From contig CAVZNQ010000038.1 in NCBI GenBank assembly GCA_963776665.1, positions 275,252-339,251 on the forward strand: a stretch of 64,000 nt of DNA, given 5' to 3'. This stretch comes from Roseiarcus sp963776665 (GTDB lineage Bacteria; Pseudomonadota; Alphaproteobacteria; Rhizobiales; Beijerinckiaceae). Shown piece by piece: positions 46,214-56,900 of this stretch; the first letter of the stretch is position 1; each line of letters starts with the position of its first letter. A program made the position numbers and the translations under genes. The notes under the pieces are model-generated. The model saw nothing but the letters and a program-made list of their open reading frames with translations. It was not told the DNA's origin and did not search any database.

Positions 46214-47062
46214 CAGACTGTCTCCGGTAGGGAGAACAGGCTTGTCACGTAGACTTTGCACGTTTGAACATTTGAACCGAGATTTTCCAGATCGAACCCT
46301 CAGTGAACCGGAGAGTGCCAGTGCTCGCGGCAATTTAGCAAGATTCGAACAGCGGATGATAACAGGTTCATTCGCAATGGCCGTTCCAGATGTTCAATTC
46401 CTTTTCGGCAGGGGTCGAGCTCACACTCGCGTCCATATCCTTTCGGCGGACGCCGAGAATGAACACGGTCGATCCGTTCGGCGAATAGATCGACGAGCGC
46501 GACGAACAGGAGTCGCTGCTCGACCTGTATCTCAGGGCCATGGAGAGCGCTGGGTCATCGCAAGCAAGAGCGGCGTAAGCGCATGGCCGGCGACGAACTT
46601 CTGGTTGTTGAAGGAAGATTGTTCTCACCGCGCTTCAATCAACCGTCGATGATTACGGCGATCGGGAGAGCGCGCCGACCCGAAGCCACTCGTCGAGCTT
46701 CGACCAGCGTCGCCGGCCCAAAACATTGCGAACGGCGATCGCAATCACCTTCTTCTGGCCGACGAGAACCACGAGCCCCTTGCGCGGGTGAGGCGGTGTA
46801 GAGCAGGTTCCGCTGCAGCATCGGGTAGTGCTGCATTTGTTTCGCCGACTGCATCGGAATCCGCCGATACTCGCATTGCCCCATGGCGGCCGTACCATGG
46901 TGCGGCTCACACGGGTCTCGCATTAACTCAGAGTTCGCGAAAGAGAACGCGTAGCGGCGCATCGCCGTCACGTGATTTTGACGTCCGCTGATTTCATTTT
47001 CGTGCGCGCTGAACGCGTCATGATCCTGCAAGATCGAGGCTGAAGTAGGTTCTCGGACGGCG
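46214..47062. other. sparse region with no firm gene
   Basis: About 850 bases. A minus-strand stretch around 46650-46790 reads QKKVIAIAVRNVLGRRRWSK and looks like decayed coding sequence of unknown origin. The right arm of the 17-base inverted repeat is at 46900-46916. Confidence 0.35.
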
Positions 47063-47344
47063 TTGTCACGTTGCCATGCGAAAGCGCGAGCGGTCGCGCT
47101 CTCAAACGGCCTCCATCACGTCTATATCGGCAACGTCCAGGATCCGGCGCGCCAGGCGACCCTCTGCCCGACCTGCGGCCTCCGCCTGATCGGCCGCGAG
47201 GGCTATCGGATCACGACTTACGAGCTCGACGCCGCGGGGGCCTGCAAGGGCTGCGGGACGAAGATGCCCGGCGTCTTCGCCGAGAAGCCAGGCAATTGGG
47301 GCGCGCGAAGGCCGCCGGTCGAGATCGGGCGCTACGCGGCGTGA
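47063..47344 (+). pseudogene. 3' fragment of an AmmeMemoRadiSam-system radical SAM enzyme gene
   Basis: About 90 codons matching the C-terminal part of AmrS-type radical SAM proteins: ARAVALSNGLHHVYIGNVQD, then CPTCGLRLIGREGY and CKGCGTKMPGVFAEKPGNWG (four zinc-ribbon cysteines). The radical SAM domain with its CxxxCxxC cluster motif is absent; upstream sequence is unrelated. The natural stop at 47342-47344 is retained. It is a truncated remnant, presumably cut by recombination, and should not be functional. Confidence 0.75.
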
Positions 47345-47577
47345 GGACTGGCGTAAGCCTGAGCACTTCCTCAAGATGCGCGCCAGCTTCCCATCTATGA
47401 AAGGGATTCCGGAATAGGGTGAAGGCCGGGGGGATCGTGCGCGAATCCTGTCCCGAGATCATCGCACACAACGAACTCCGGGCGCAGAACTGCCCGTAGA
47501 CAAGGCCCTTTCCAAACCTTAAAACCGCATCATGCCTCACCAGATGACAGCCGTCAGGGCGTCACACGGAGAGCCTC

Positions 47578-47730
47578 GTGGCCAAAGATGATCTTCCGCA
47601 AAATCCTCCGCGAAAACCTCAGGCTCCTCGTCCCCCAGGTTCTATCACGGCGCAGAAAGAAAATTTCATAGAGTACGTTCGGAGAAAGCTCATGGAAGCA
47701 ATCAGAGGGAAGCCCGAACCGCCCAAGTGA
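47578..47730 (+). CDS. possible 50-residue protein
   Basis: GTG 47578 opens a 50-codon frame rich in Pro and Lys, with IEYVRRKLMEAIRG near the end, stopping at TGA 47728-47730 within the start of the SufS fragment frame. No ribosome-binding site of note and no recognisable family. It may be debris. Confidence 0.25.
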   Translation: MAKDDLPQNPPRKPQAPRPPGSITAQKENFIEYVRRKLMEAIRGKPEPPK

Positions 47731-47957
47731 ATGCACTCCCTGACGCCTCTCAGCACGATGTGGCGACGCTTATCGACAGGTTAGGCGTAGCGGTCCGAGC
47801 CGGAACGCATTGCGCCATGCCCCTGATGCAGAGATTTGGAGTCACTTCGACCTGCCGCGCATCGTTCGCCCTCTACAACACGCTCGATGAGGTCGACGCA
47901 CTCGCGGATGCGTTGGAACGCGCGCAGAGCTGTTTTCCTAAAGAGGTGGCGGCATGA
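47727..47957 (+). pseudogene. sufS: 3' fragment of cysteine desulfurase gene sufS
   Basis: Codons from about 47751 match the last ~65 residues of SufS: HDVATLIDRLGVAVRAGTHC (catalytic cysteine), then LMQRFGVTSTCRASFALYNT. The preceding eight residues and all upstream sequence are unrelated, so the PLP domain is missing. The fragment keeps the active cysteine but cannot work alone. It overlaps the following sufT by four bases, preserving the junction of the original suf operon. Confidence 0.85.
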
Positions 47958-48337
47958 ACGACCTTCAAAGTGAGGCTGCGTCTCTTCGCCAGACCGAGGT
48001 CAAGGCCCCTTCAGAAATTGCGCCAGAGCAGCTTCGCGTTCTGACCGATTCGATAGTTGCAGCGCTCAAGACTGTCTATGATCCGGAAATCCCAGCGGAC
48101 ATTTATGAGCTTGGTCTCATTTATAGCGTCGATATCGACGACAGCCGGTTCGTGACGATTGAGATGACTTTGACTGCGCCGGCTTGTCCCGTTGCTGGGG
48201 AAATGCCCTCTTGGGTCGAGAATGCGGTTGGCATGGTTCCCGGCGTCGCGGGCACCAAGGTGAACATGGTTTTCGATCCACTGTGGGATCAGAGCCGTAT
48301 GTCCGACGAGGCCCGCGCCGCGCTTGACATGTGGTGA
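47954..48337 (+). CDS. sufT: SUF-system Fe-S assembly protein SufT (MIP18/DUF59 family)
   Basis: A 127-residue DUF59 protein: IVAALKTVYDPEIPADIYELGLIYSVD-type motif (DPEIP and YELGLIY), LTAPACPVAGEMPSWVENAV with the conserved cysteine, and NMVFDPLWDQSRMSDEARAALDMW at the end. This is the complete SufT/YitW form that aids maturation of Fe-S proteins. It normally lies between sufS and sufA; here the upstream sufS is truncated and no sufA follows, so it is a displaced piece of a suf operon. Whether it is expressed is unknown. Confidence 0.9.
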   Translation: MNDLQSEAASLRQTEVKAPSEIAPEQLRVLTDSIVAALKTVYDPEIPADIYELGLIYSVDIDDSRFVTIEMTLTAPACPVAGEMPSWVENAVGMVPGVAGTKVNMVFDPLWDQSRMSDEARAALDMW

Positions 48338-48856
48338 GTGGGAAAACGAAGATCGGGGGAGCATCTGTGATCGGAGTCTAAGGGTATCTTGGCTCCCAAG
48401 TTCGGTCTTCGCGAACGAGTGTGTTTGCGAGGATGACGAGCTTTCGCATGACGGCTGTTATGGCGACCTTTGCAAGTTTGCCGCTGCCGATAAGGGCGTT
48501 GCGGCCCATGCCCAATCACAGGGGTCAAATGTCGAAGCCGAAAGAGGTCGCCTCTCCTGCGGTCGCGTGGCCCGCCGACCAGGTCGAGCGCCGCAAGGTC
48601 GCGGACCTCGTCCCTTTTCACCACATGCTCCTTGCCGGTCTCCCGGCGCACTCACTCGCGTTGCGGTCCGCACACTCGCGCGGTCAACTATATGTGACCG
48701 GCTACACCGGAGGCTTCAGCCATTTCGTTACCTCCATGACTGCTCCGGTTGCTTCCGGCTGGAGCGGTTGGCCGGCGGGGCTTGCACCCACTGGAAAGCG
48801 CCGCCTTGTCACGGCGCACACGTTAAGCGGACATCGCGAAGCGAGGCGGATCTCGC
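48338..48856. other. debris between sufT and the cyclase gene
   Basis: About 520 bases. Apart from the ParB-like remnant at 48529-48615 no gene was recognised. Confidence 0.4.
48529..48615 (+). pseudogene. 5' remnant of a ParB-like-domain gene
   Basis: ATG 48529 begins MSKPKEVASPAVAWPADQVE followed by RRKVADLVP, the opening of ParB-like nuclease-domain proteins found on prophages and islands (normally continuing with ARNARTHS and similar). After about 28 residues the similarity stops. A start-end fragment only. Confidence 0.4.
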
Positions 48857-50734
48857 TCATTCCTCCGCCAGCCCCGCTTTGCGCAATCCTTCCGCCAGGG
48901 CGGGAGGAATTGCAAAACGCTCCGTCAGCATCTTGACGGTCAGCTTGGGATTGGCGCGAAGCGCTTCCGCCAGGACGGACTTCGCCTCGTCCATCTTGCC
49001 TTGGAGCGCATAGGCCCCGGCCATATTGACCACCCGGTTGCGATAACCGGCGTCGATCGCTTTGCGGTATTCTTCTATCGCGGCGTCCAGACGCCCAAGC
49101 CCGACCTCGGCGTCGCCGATGATGACATACCGCAGGCCGACTTGCGGATCGCGCGGACTAAGCCGGATGGCTTGCTCAGCGTCAGATATCGCTTGGTCAA
49201 AACGGCCTAGCGCGACTTCGGCTTGGCTTCGGGCGCTGTAGAGTTGGGAAGAATTTGGGTTGGTCGCCAGGCCATCGTTGGCGACCTGAATCGATTCGTT
49301 CGCGCGATGCGTCATGCGTAGGTAGGTACTCTTTGGATAGTACGCACGAGCGTCGTCGGGTGCGAGCGCAATGGCGCGGTCGGCCTGACCAATGATCTTT
49401 CCTTCATAGTCGGTACCGGCGGGACTCCAGCCGTAGAGGTAGTCGACCTGATAAGTCATTGCGTCGCCCGCCAGCGCGTCGGCGTAATTCGGATCGATCG
49501 CGAGCGCCCGTTCGAACAAGGTTCGCGCCGCATAGTAGAGATCCTGCTTCTCGGTCATGACTTGCTGTTGAATGCCCTCCCATATCGTGGCCCACCCGCG
49601 CATGGTCAGATCAATGGCGTCGGGGTTGGCGGAGCGCGCGCTCTTGTTGGCTTCCGCCCTGACCAGCTCAAAACCCAGAGTGTTGCCGAGGCGCGCGACT
49701 ACCTGATCCTGCAGCTTGAAGAGGTCGGCGACGTCTTCCTCGAAGCGCTCCGCCCAAAGATGCGCGCCGGACGCGGCGTCGATGAGCTGCGCGTTGACGC
49801 GCACCCGGTTCTGATCGCGCTGCACCGAGCCCTCGACCACATAGCGGACGCCAAGCTCCTTGCCGACCTCCTTGGCGTCGACGCTCTTGCCTCGGTAGGT
49901 GAGCGCCGTCCTCGGCGCGATGACGAAGCTCTTGCGGATTCGCGACAAGTCGGTGGTCAGGTTTTCCGTGATCCCGTCGGCGAAGTAGTCCTGGTTCGGA
50001 TCGCCCGAGAGATTGGCGAAAGGAAGGACCACCATCGAGAGATGCCCCGGGTCCGCAGGCGCGGATTGATGGAGGTTTCGAAAGAGCCAGACGGATACCG
50101 CCGCGATTACGCACAGGGAAGCAACGCCCACGACGAGCGGAGCTAACAAGGAGTTCTTCTTCGCGGGCGCGGGCGCCGCAGGTTTCGCGGATTGCGTCTC
50201 AGCGCGTTGTTCCGATGTCCAGCGCGTAGATCCGAATCGGCTCGGCAATGTTCTTAAGGTGCATCGGACCGAGATCGCTGACGGCGACGTCGAGCCGTCC
50301 CTTTACCTGACGATAGGCGTCTTCGGACAGGCAGACGCCACCCGGCTTGGCGATCCCTTCGAGTCGCGCGGCGATGTTGACGCCGTCGCCCATGAGGTCG
50401 CCGTCGCTCTCCTCGACCACGTCGCCCACATGAATGCCGACGCGAAACTCGATGCGCTTCTCGGACGGCACGCCCGCGTTGCGCTCGATCATATCGGTCT
50501 GGACTTCGACCGCGCAGCGCACCGCATCGACCACGCTGCGGAACTCGATGAGAATGCCGTCGCCGCGTGCGCTTGACGATGCGCCCGTGATGCGCGTCGA
50601 TGGCGGGATCGATCGAGATCGCTGCGGAGCCCACGCAGCCGCGACAGCGTGCGGTCCTCGTCCGCGCCAGCGAGCCGGCTGTAGCCGACGATATCCGCGA
50701 CCAGGATCGCCGCGATTTTCCGGGTTCCAGCCAT
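48857..50734 (-). pseudogene. class III adenylate cyclase / TolB-like / TPR protein gene with three frameshifts
   Basis: Restored, this is a protein of about 624 residues: cyclase domain (KIAAILVADIVGYSRLAG with the first metal Asp, IVKRTGDGILIEF, MGDGVNIAARLEG), a membrane segment (LLAPLVVGVASLCVIAAVSV), a TolB/FlgO-like domain (VVLPFANLSGDPNQDYFADG) and TPR repeats. ATG 50734 has GAGGG upstream. Three single extra bases break it, near 50612, 50567 and 50207. The part after 50248 is open and could be translated alone. It would make cAMP if intact. Real decay or sequence error cannot be told apart here. Confidence 0.85.
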
Positions 50735-51182
50735 AGCGCGCCCTCAGGCACTGCCCAGAATAGCACAAGGTAGCGGGGAGCCGCCCGCCATTTAGCCCGC
50801 TTAATGCAGCGCTTTGACGAGTTCGCGCACGGCTGCGCGGGGTTCGGGTGATTTTTTTTAATTTTGTTGGAAAAGCACGGTGACCCGCGTGCGTCGCTCC
50901 CTACACGCTTTCGGAATGGTAAAGGTTCAAGGTATTGCGGGGTCAAATATACCACCGCGCTTTCCCCCTGCGAAGGACACGGCAGGCGTTGCGCCCGATC
51001 GACTGCATTTCAGTGCGAGCTTGAATCAGAACCGCGCTGATTCGTGAATCCCATCCGATTCAACCGGATCGGCCGACGCTCTAACGAACACCGTCGCCGA
51101 TCGACGCTAAGCGGAGGGCCGGAGTTCGATGCCTGGAGGACCTAGCTTGCGTATCAGATCAACGATTTTCTCTGTTAACGCC
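50735..51182. other. intergenic region, cyclase gene / IS1182 remnant
   Basis: About 450 bases with a T-rich run near 50851. It must hold the cyclase promoter and one broken end of the IS remnant. No other feature seen. Confidence 0.4.
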
Positions 51183-52428
51183 TCACGCGTCTCTAAGGAT
51201 GCGCTTCAGATGAGCGAAGAGCATCTCGACCTTCTTTCGTTCGCGACATGAGACGGCGTAGGCCTCGGTCTTTGCGATCGCACGGGCCTTGTCACGAGCG
51301 GCTTCATGAACGGAGCGCGCGATTTTGCGTGCAGGAACGTTCGGGCAGCACTTGGGCTTGAGTGCGCAGGCCCCGCAGTCGTGCTTGCGCGCGAAGTAGA
51401 TCATCGTGCCGTCCTTCGTCAGCCCGTCGCGCGGCTTTGAGAAAGCGCGGTGGTATTTCTTGAGCTCTTTTCCGCCGGGGCAGACATAGTGGTTGCGAGC
51501 CGGATCGAAGGCGAAGTCGCTGCGGGAGAAGGTTCCGTCCGTGCGCTCTGTCTTGTCGACCAGGTTCACGTGCGGTTCGATCCCGCGCTCGTCCACCAGC
51601 CACCCGACCATCTCAGCCGAGCCGTAGCCCCCATCCGCGGCCAGGCGCGACGGCGTGACGCCGAACTGTTCAGCCGTGCGGTCGAGCATCGTCTTGGCCG
51701 CGCCGACTTCAGCCTGACGAATGGTCGTCGTCGCCTCGACGTCCATAATCACCGCATGCTTCAGATCGATGAGATAGTTGTCGGAATAGGCATAACCGGC
51801 GAGAGAGTTGATAGCGGGCGGCCGGATCGGTCGGCGAGATCGTCTTCGGCTCGACCGGCGTTGCGCCGCCGAAGGCCGCGTCATCCAGAACTGAGAGATA
51901 TTCCGCGACCGCCCGATTGGAGGTCGGATCGAGGTCCTCGATCTTGGCGACGCCGCGCCTGCGATGAGCGTCGGCCACGATGATGCTCGCGTCGACCGCG
52001 AAGGCTTCGCCGCCCACGATGCCTTCCTTCATGCAGCGCGCGACTACGGTCTCGAACAGCTTGCGCAGGAGATCGCTCTCGCGAAAACGGCCGTGGCGGT
52101 TCTTGGAAAACGTCGAATGATCGGGGACGTCGCCGTCGAGACCCAAGCGACAGAACCAGCGATAAGCCAGATTGAGGTGGACCTCGTCGCACAGCCGCCG
52201 CTCCGAGCGAATGCCAAAGCAGTAGCCGACGATCAGCATGCGGATCATCAGCTCGGGATCGATCGAGGGCCGTCCCACATCGCTGTAATAGGGCCCCAGA
52301 TGCGCCCTCAGATCCGACAGGTCGACGAAACGGTCGATCTTGCGAAGCACGTGATTGTCGGGGACCTGCCGCTCGAGGCTGAAGCCGTAAAACAGCGCCT
52401 CCTGCATCACCCGCCGCTCGCCCATCAT
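51183..52428 (-). mobile_element. IS1182-type transposase gene, frameshifted and 3'-truncated
   Basis: The first frame (from 52428) reads MMGERRVMQEALFYGFSLER, GRPSIDPELMIRMLIVGYCF, RSERRLCDEVHLNLAYRWFC and DGDVPDHSTFSKNRHGRF, typical of DDE transposases of the IS1182 group. Near 51815 it shifts by one base to continue SLAGYAYSDNYLIDLKHAVI, LAADGGYGSAEMV and the YCERKKVEMLFAHLKRIL-like CRERKKVEMLFAHLKRIL. It then stops early at 51183, without the usual last ~50 residues. A T-rich AGTTTTTCAACA near 52491 may be the remaining terminal repeat. Probably an inactive remnant. Confidence 0.85.
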
Positions 52429-52532
52429 CGGCCGAATCTCCTGCTCCCAAAGAGAAGAGAATCAGCGACCGACGCCCGGATCAAGCGGAGTTTTTCAACA
52501 TCGGGTAATGGGCGGGGAGCTCTTCCACATAG

Positions 52533-52547
52533 GCCGATAGAATCGGC
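52533..52547 (+). other. small hairpin upstream of the IS110 transposase
   Basis: GCCGAT and ATCGGC are separated by AGA, a perfect 6-bp stem 26 bases before the transposase start. IS110-family elements carry structured bridge RNA in their non-coding ends (established); whether this stem belongs to one is inference. Confidence 0.4.
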
Positions 52548-52572
52548 GACGATTCGGAAGAGGAGACCCGAT

Positions 52573-53586
52573 ATGGACTATTTTGCTGGCCTCGATATCT
52601 CAATGGACGAGACGCATGTTTGCGTTCTCGACCGTGAAGGCGTGGTGATTCACGAGAGCAAGACGGCGTCGACGGCGCAATCGATCGCGGACGAGCTCGC
52701 GAAAGCGCCAAGTTGTCGTCGGATCGTATTCGAAACCGGACGCATGGCGCCGATCCTGTTCCACGGGTTGAGCCAACTCGGCCTTCCGGTGGTCTGCGTC
52801 GAGAGCCGGCAGGCCTACCAGGCGCTCAAGTCTCTGGCGACCCACAAGACCGATCGCAATGACGCGCGAGGGCTGGCGCACTTGGCCCGCACCGGGTTCT
52901 TCAAGCCCGTGCACGTGAAGTCCTTGTCGGCCCACGCCGTCCGCTCGCTGATCATCGCGCGCAAGAAGCTGGTCGGCCAGCGGGTGACCTTGGAAAATCA
53001 GATCCGAGGTTTGGCGGTCGTGTTCGGGATCCGGCTGCCTCGCGCTCTCACTGCCGCCTTCATCGATCAGGCTCTCAAAGCTAGCGAGGGGGTTGCCGGT
53101 CTCTCCGCCGCCATGCGCGGACTGATTGCTGCGCGCACCGCGGTGATGACCGCAGTTGCGGCGATCGACGCCGACATCAGACGCATGACGACGGCGTCGG
53201 AAGCCTGCCGAAGGCTCATGGCGATTCCAGGCGTCGGCCAACTGACCGCCCTCGCCTTTGTCGCCGCCATCGACGATCCCTCGCGCATCCGCCGATCACG
53301 AGACGTCGGCGCCTATCTGGGCCTCGTTCCAAAACGATACCAGTCTGGGGACGTCGACTATGTCGGCGGCATCTCAAAATGCGGAGACCGGCGGGTGCGG
53401 ACCCTGCTATATGAGGCCGCCAACGTCATGCTGACCCGCTACAAGGGCCAGCTCAAGCTCAAGGACTGGGCCTTCGCCATCGCCAGGCGATCAAGCATGC
53501 GCAAGGCGCGCGTCGCTCTGGCGCGTCGCCTCGCCATCATCATGCACGCCATGCTGCGGGACGGAACGGCGTTCATCTCGGCGTAG
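52573..53586 (+). mobile_element. IS110-family transposase, intact
   Basis: A 337-residue DEDD transposase. The RuvC-like domain begins FAGLDISMDETHVCVLD, with VFETGRMAPILFHGL and THKTDRNDARGLAHLAR supplying acidic residues. The C-terminal Tnp2 domain has IPGVGQLTALAFVAAIDDP, GAYLGLVPKRYQSGDVD and the serine-containing GGISKCGDRRVRTLLYEAA. ATG 52573 follows AGGAG by seven bases. The frame is open well upstream, but over the IS1182 gene. It appears complete, so the element may be active. Element ends were not determined. Confidence 0.92.
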
Positions 53587-53940
53587 GCCTACCAACCACT
53601 GAGACAGGAGACCGCATCGAGCTCCCGCAAGGAGCGACGCCCGAGGGAGGGAGCAGACGACGGCGTGGATTGTGTAGCACGCGGCCAATCACCGGCCGAC
53701 TGCGTTTTCAACCTAGCCGCCCTGCGCCCAGCTTACCCCATCAAGCGCCAGCCGAGCGCGCAGAGAACACAGGCATCCCAAGGCGTCGAAAACCGGAAGA
53801 GGCTTCCGCCCTTGACCCATTAGAGAACGATATCCGCAAACAGCGGTCATTCGAGCAGGCGGATGGAACGAGCCTGGTTCGATCCTTATGGACATTGTGT
53901 CTCCGTAAGACCATATCGAACCGGGGAGGTTCTGGAATCA
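53587..53940. other. non-coding flank between IS110 transposase and cyclase gene
   Basis: About 350 bases. It holds the right end of the IS110 element, a small GCTCC/GGAGC stem near 53614-53628, one copy of the GCAAAxAGCGGTCATTC motif (53836-53852) and the promoter region of the large cyclase gene. Confidence 0.4.
53836..53852 (+). repeat. short dispersed motif next to cyclase genes (three copies)
   Basis: GCAAACAGCGGTCATTC here, GCAAATAGCGGTCATTC at 57376-57392 and GCAAATAGCGGCCGCTC at 61363-61379, all on the plus strand. Two lie 90-135 bases upstream of cyclase genes and one directly after the large cyclase gene. Downstream similarity is partial (GGCGAACxxGT in the last two). Confidence 0.5.
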
Positions 53941-56900
53941 ATGACGGATGTCGCGGTATGGCTGCGAGGCTGCGGTCTCGAGCAGTACGAAACGCTGTTT
54001 CGAGACCACGACATCGATGCCGACGTTCTGAGCGAGCTGACCGATGGCGACCTCGAAAAGATCGGGGTGTCGTTGGGGCACCGCAAGCGCCTTCTAAAGG
54101 CCGCGGCCGCGCTCGCTGGCGGCGTCGTTCCCGGATCTCCAGCCACCGCCGTCAGCGACCCCCCCGCCGCGCCCGTCGACGCAGCGGAGCGTCGCCAGCT
54201 CACCGTTATGTTCTCGGACCTCGTCGGCTCGACCGCGCTTTCAGCGCGGCTCGATCCTGAGGACATGCGCCAGGTCATCCGCGCCTATCAGGACGCGGTG
54301 TCGGGCATGGTGGCGCGCTACGACGGTTTTGTCGCGAAGTTCATGGGCGACGGCGTCTTGGCCTATTTCGGTTTTCCCCGCGCGCATGAGGATGACGCAG
54401 CGCGCGCGGTGCATGCTGGGCTGGAAATCACTGAGGTCGTGGCCGGCCTGCAAACCCGTGCGCACGAAAAGCTCGCCGCGCGCGTGGGCGTCGCGACCGG
54501 CCTCGTCGTCGTTGGCGATTTGGTCGGGCAGGGCTCCGCGCAGGAGCAGGCGGTTGTCGGCGATACACCCAATTTGGCCGCGCGACTGCAAGGTCTCGCT
54601 GAAGCGGGTGAGGTCGTTGTTGCGACGACAACTCGCCGACTGATCGGCGATCGGTTCCGGCTGAAGGATTTGGGCAAGCACGTGGTCAAAGGCCTGGCCG
54701 AACCGGTCGAGGCTTACGCCGCGCTCGGCTTATCGCAAAGCGAGAGTCGTTTCGAGGCCGCACAAGTGGCCCGACTCGCTGGCTTCGTCGGGCGCGAGGC
54801 GGAGAGCGCCGGCCTCCTGGCGCGCCAGCAGAAAGCATGGAGCGGGCTGGGTCAGATCGTGTTGATCTCCGGCGAAGCCGGCATAGGCAAGTCACGGATC
54901 TCGGCTTGGCTTGCGGAGCAGGTCGCGAACACGCCTCACACGCGACTGCGCTACCAGTGCTCGCCATATCATCGCGATAGCGCGCTCTATCCCTTCGTGC
55001 AGCAGTTCGAGCGCGCGGCGAGGATCGAGGCTCAGGAGGGTCCGGAGGTCAAGCTCGACAAGCTTGAAAGCGTGCTCGGGCTCGCGACCGATCACATGAA
55101 CGAGGTCGCGCCCCTGATCGCCTCGATCCTGTCGATCCCGACCGGAACCCGCTATCCGCCGCTGAACCTCTCGCCCGCCCAGCAACGCCGCCAGACGCTT
55201 TACGCCCTGCTTGACCAGATGGAGGCGCTCGCGAAGAAGCAACCGGTTCTGCTGGTGTTCGAGGACGCGCATTGGGCGGATGCGACCTCGCTCGAATTGC
55301 TCCATCTCGCCATCGAACGCGTGCGGCGCCTGCCGGTGCTGGTCCTGCTGACCTACCGGCCAGAATTCGAGGCGCCGTGGAAGGGTTTGCCTTATGTCGA
55401 GTCGATTGTGCTCGGGCGCCTCGATCGCGTTGAAGCGGAGAGGCTGGTCGACCGCGTAACAGGAGGGAGAAGTCTACCTGTCGAAGTGCTGGCGCAGGTC
55501 GTCGCCAAAACAGACGGCGTGCCGCTGTTTATCGAGGAATTGACCAAGAACCTGATGGAATCAGGATTGCTTATCGAAGAGGCCGATCGGTATCGCCTTG
55601 ACGGCCCGCTTCCCCCGCTGGCCATCCCCTCGACGCTTCAGGATTCTTTGATGGCGCGGCTCGATCGCCTGGCCACAGTGAAGGAAATCGCGCAGATCGG
55701 CGCTGCGATCGGGCGAGAGTTCTCCTATCCGCTGCTGCATGCGGTCGTCGGCCGGGACGAGGCGACGTTGCGCGCCGCTCTCGCGCAGCTAGAAGACTCA
55801 GAGCTGGTGTTTCGTGATGGGTCGCCGCCCGACGCGCGCTACACCTTCAAGCACGCGCTCGTACAAGACACGGCGTACGAGAGCCTCTTGAAAAGCCGTC
55901 GACAGATCCTGCACAAGCGCATCGCCGAGATCCTTCGCGAGAAATTTCCCGACATCGTCGAGGCCCAGCCGGAACTCCTCGCCTATCACTTCACGCAGTC
56001 GGGCCTTCAGGCGCCCGCGATCGAATATTGGGGCAAGGCGGGCGATCGCGCGCTTCGCCGTTCAGCCTTCAAGGAAGCGATCGCGCATTTGGGCAAGGCG
56101 ATCGAGCTGACGGACGGCGTGAGCGTTCCCACCAAGGCCGAGACGAGCCGAAAGCTAAAACTCCAAGTGGCTTACGGCAATGCTTTGATTTCTTCGCGCG
56201 GCTACGGCGCGCCGGAGACCACAGCGGCTTTCGAACGGGCTCGCGAGATTGTTGGCGATGACCGAGAAGCGCCCGAGCGCTCCTCGGTCACTTATGGTCT
56301 GTGGGTCGGAAGCTACATGCACTGCGAATTGGCCGAGATGAGAGAAATGGCCGCGGCTTTCGTCAGCGACGTCGAAAGCCGTCCCCATGCCCCGGAGGCG
56401 GGTGTCGCGCACCGGGTCAACGGCGTCACGAAATGGCTTGCCGGTGATTTCTCCGGTGCGAAAGGCGACTACGAAAAGGCGCTCGCGATATTTGATCCCG
56501 CGCGCGACGGCGACTTGGCGTTTCGCTTTGGGCAGGACCCGGGAGTCGGGGCATTGGCGTATCAGTCTTTGACGCTCTGGCCCCTTGGACAGGTTGAAGC
56601 CGCCATCCAGTCCATCGAAGCCGTGAAAACGCGTACCGCGGGACTGACGCACATCGGCACGATCGCCTACGCAAAAATGCATGCTGCAATCTTTGAACTG
56701 ATGCGCAGCGAATACGTTGAGGCCGCTCCGCATGCGAGGTCGCTCGCCGAACTTGCTCGAGAGCACGACTTGAAATTATGGCGCTTGATGGGTGTATTTT
56801 TCGAGGGTTGGAATGCTTGGCGCGGCAGCGATCCCGTGGGCGGGAGGTCCGAGATGCGCCGCGGCTTGGCGTCACTGCGTGAAGAGAAGGTGGTCATTTT

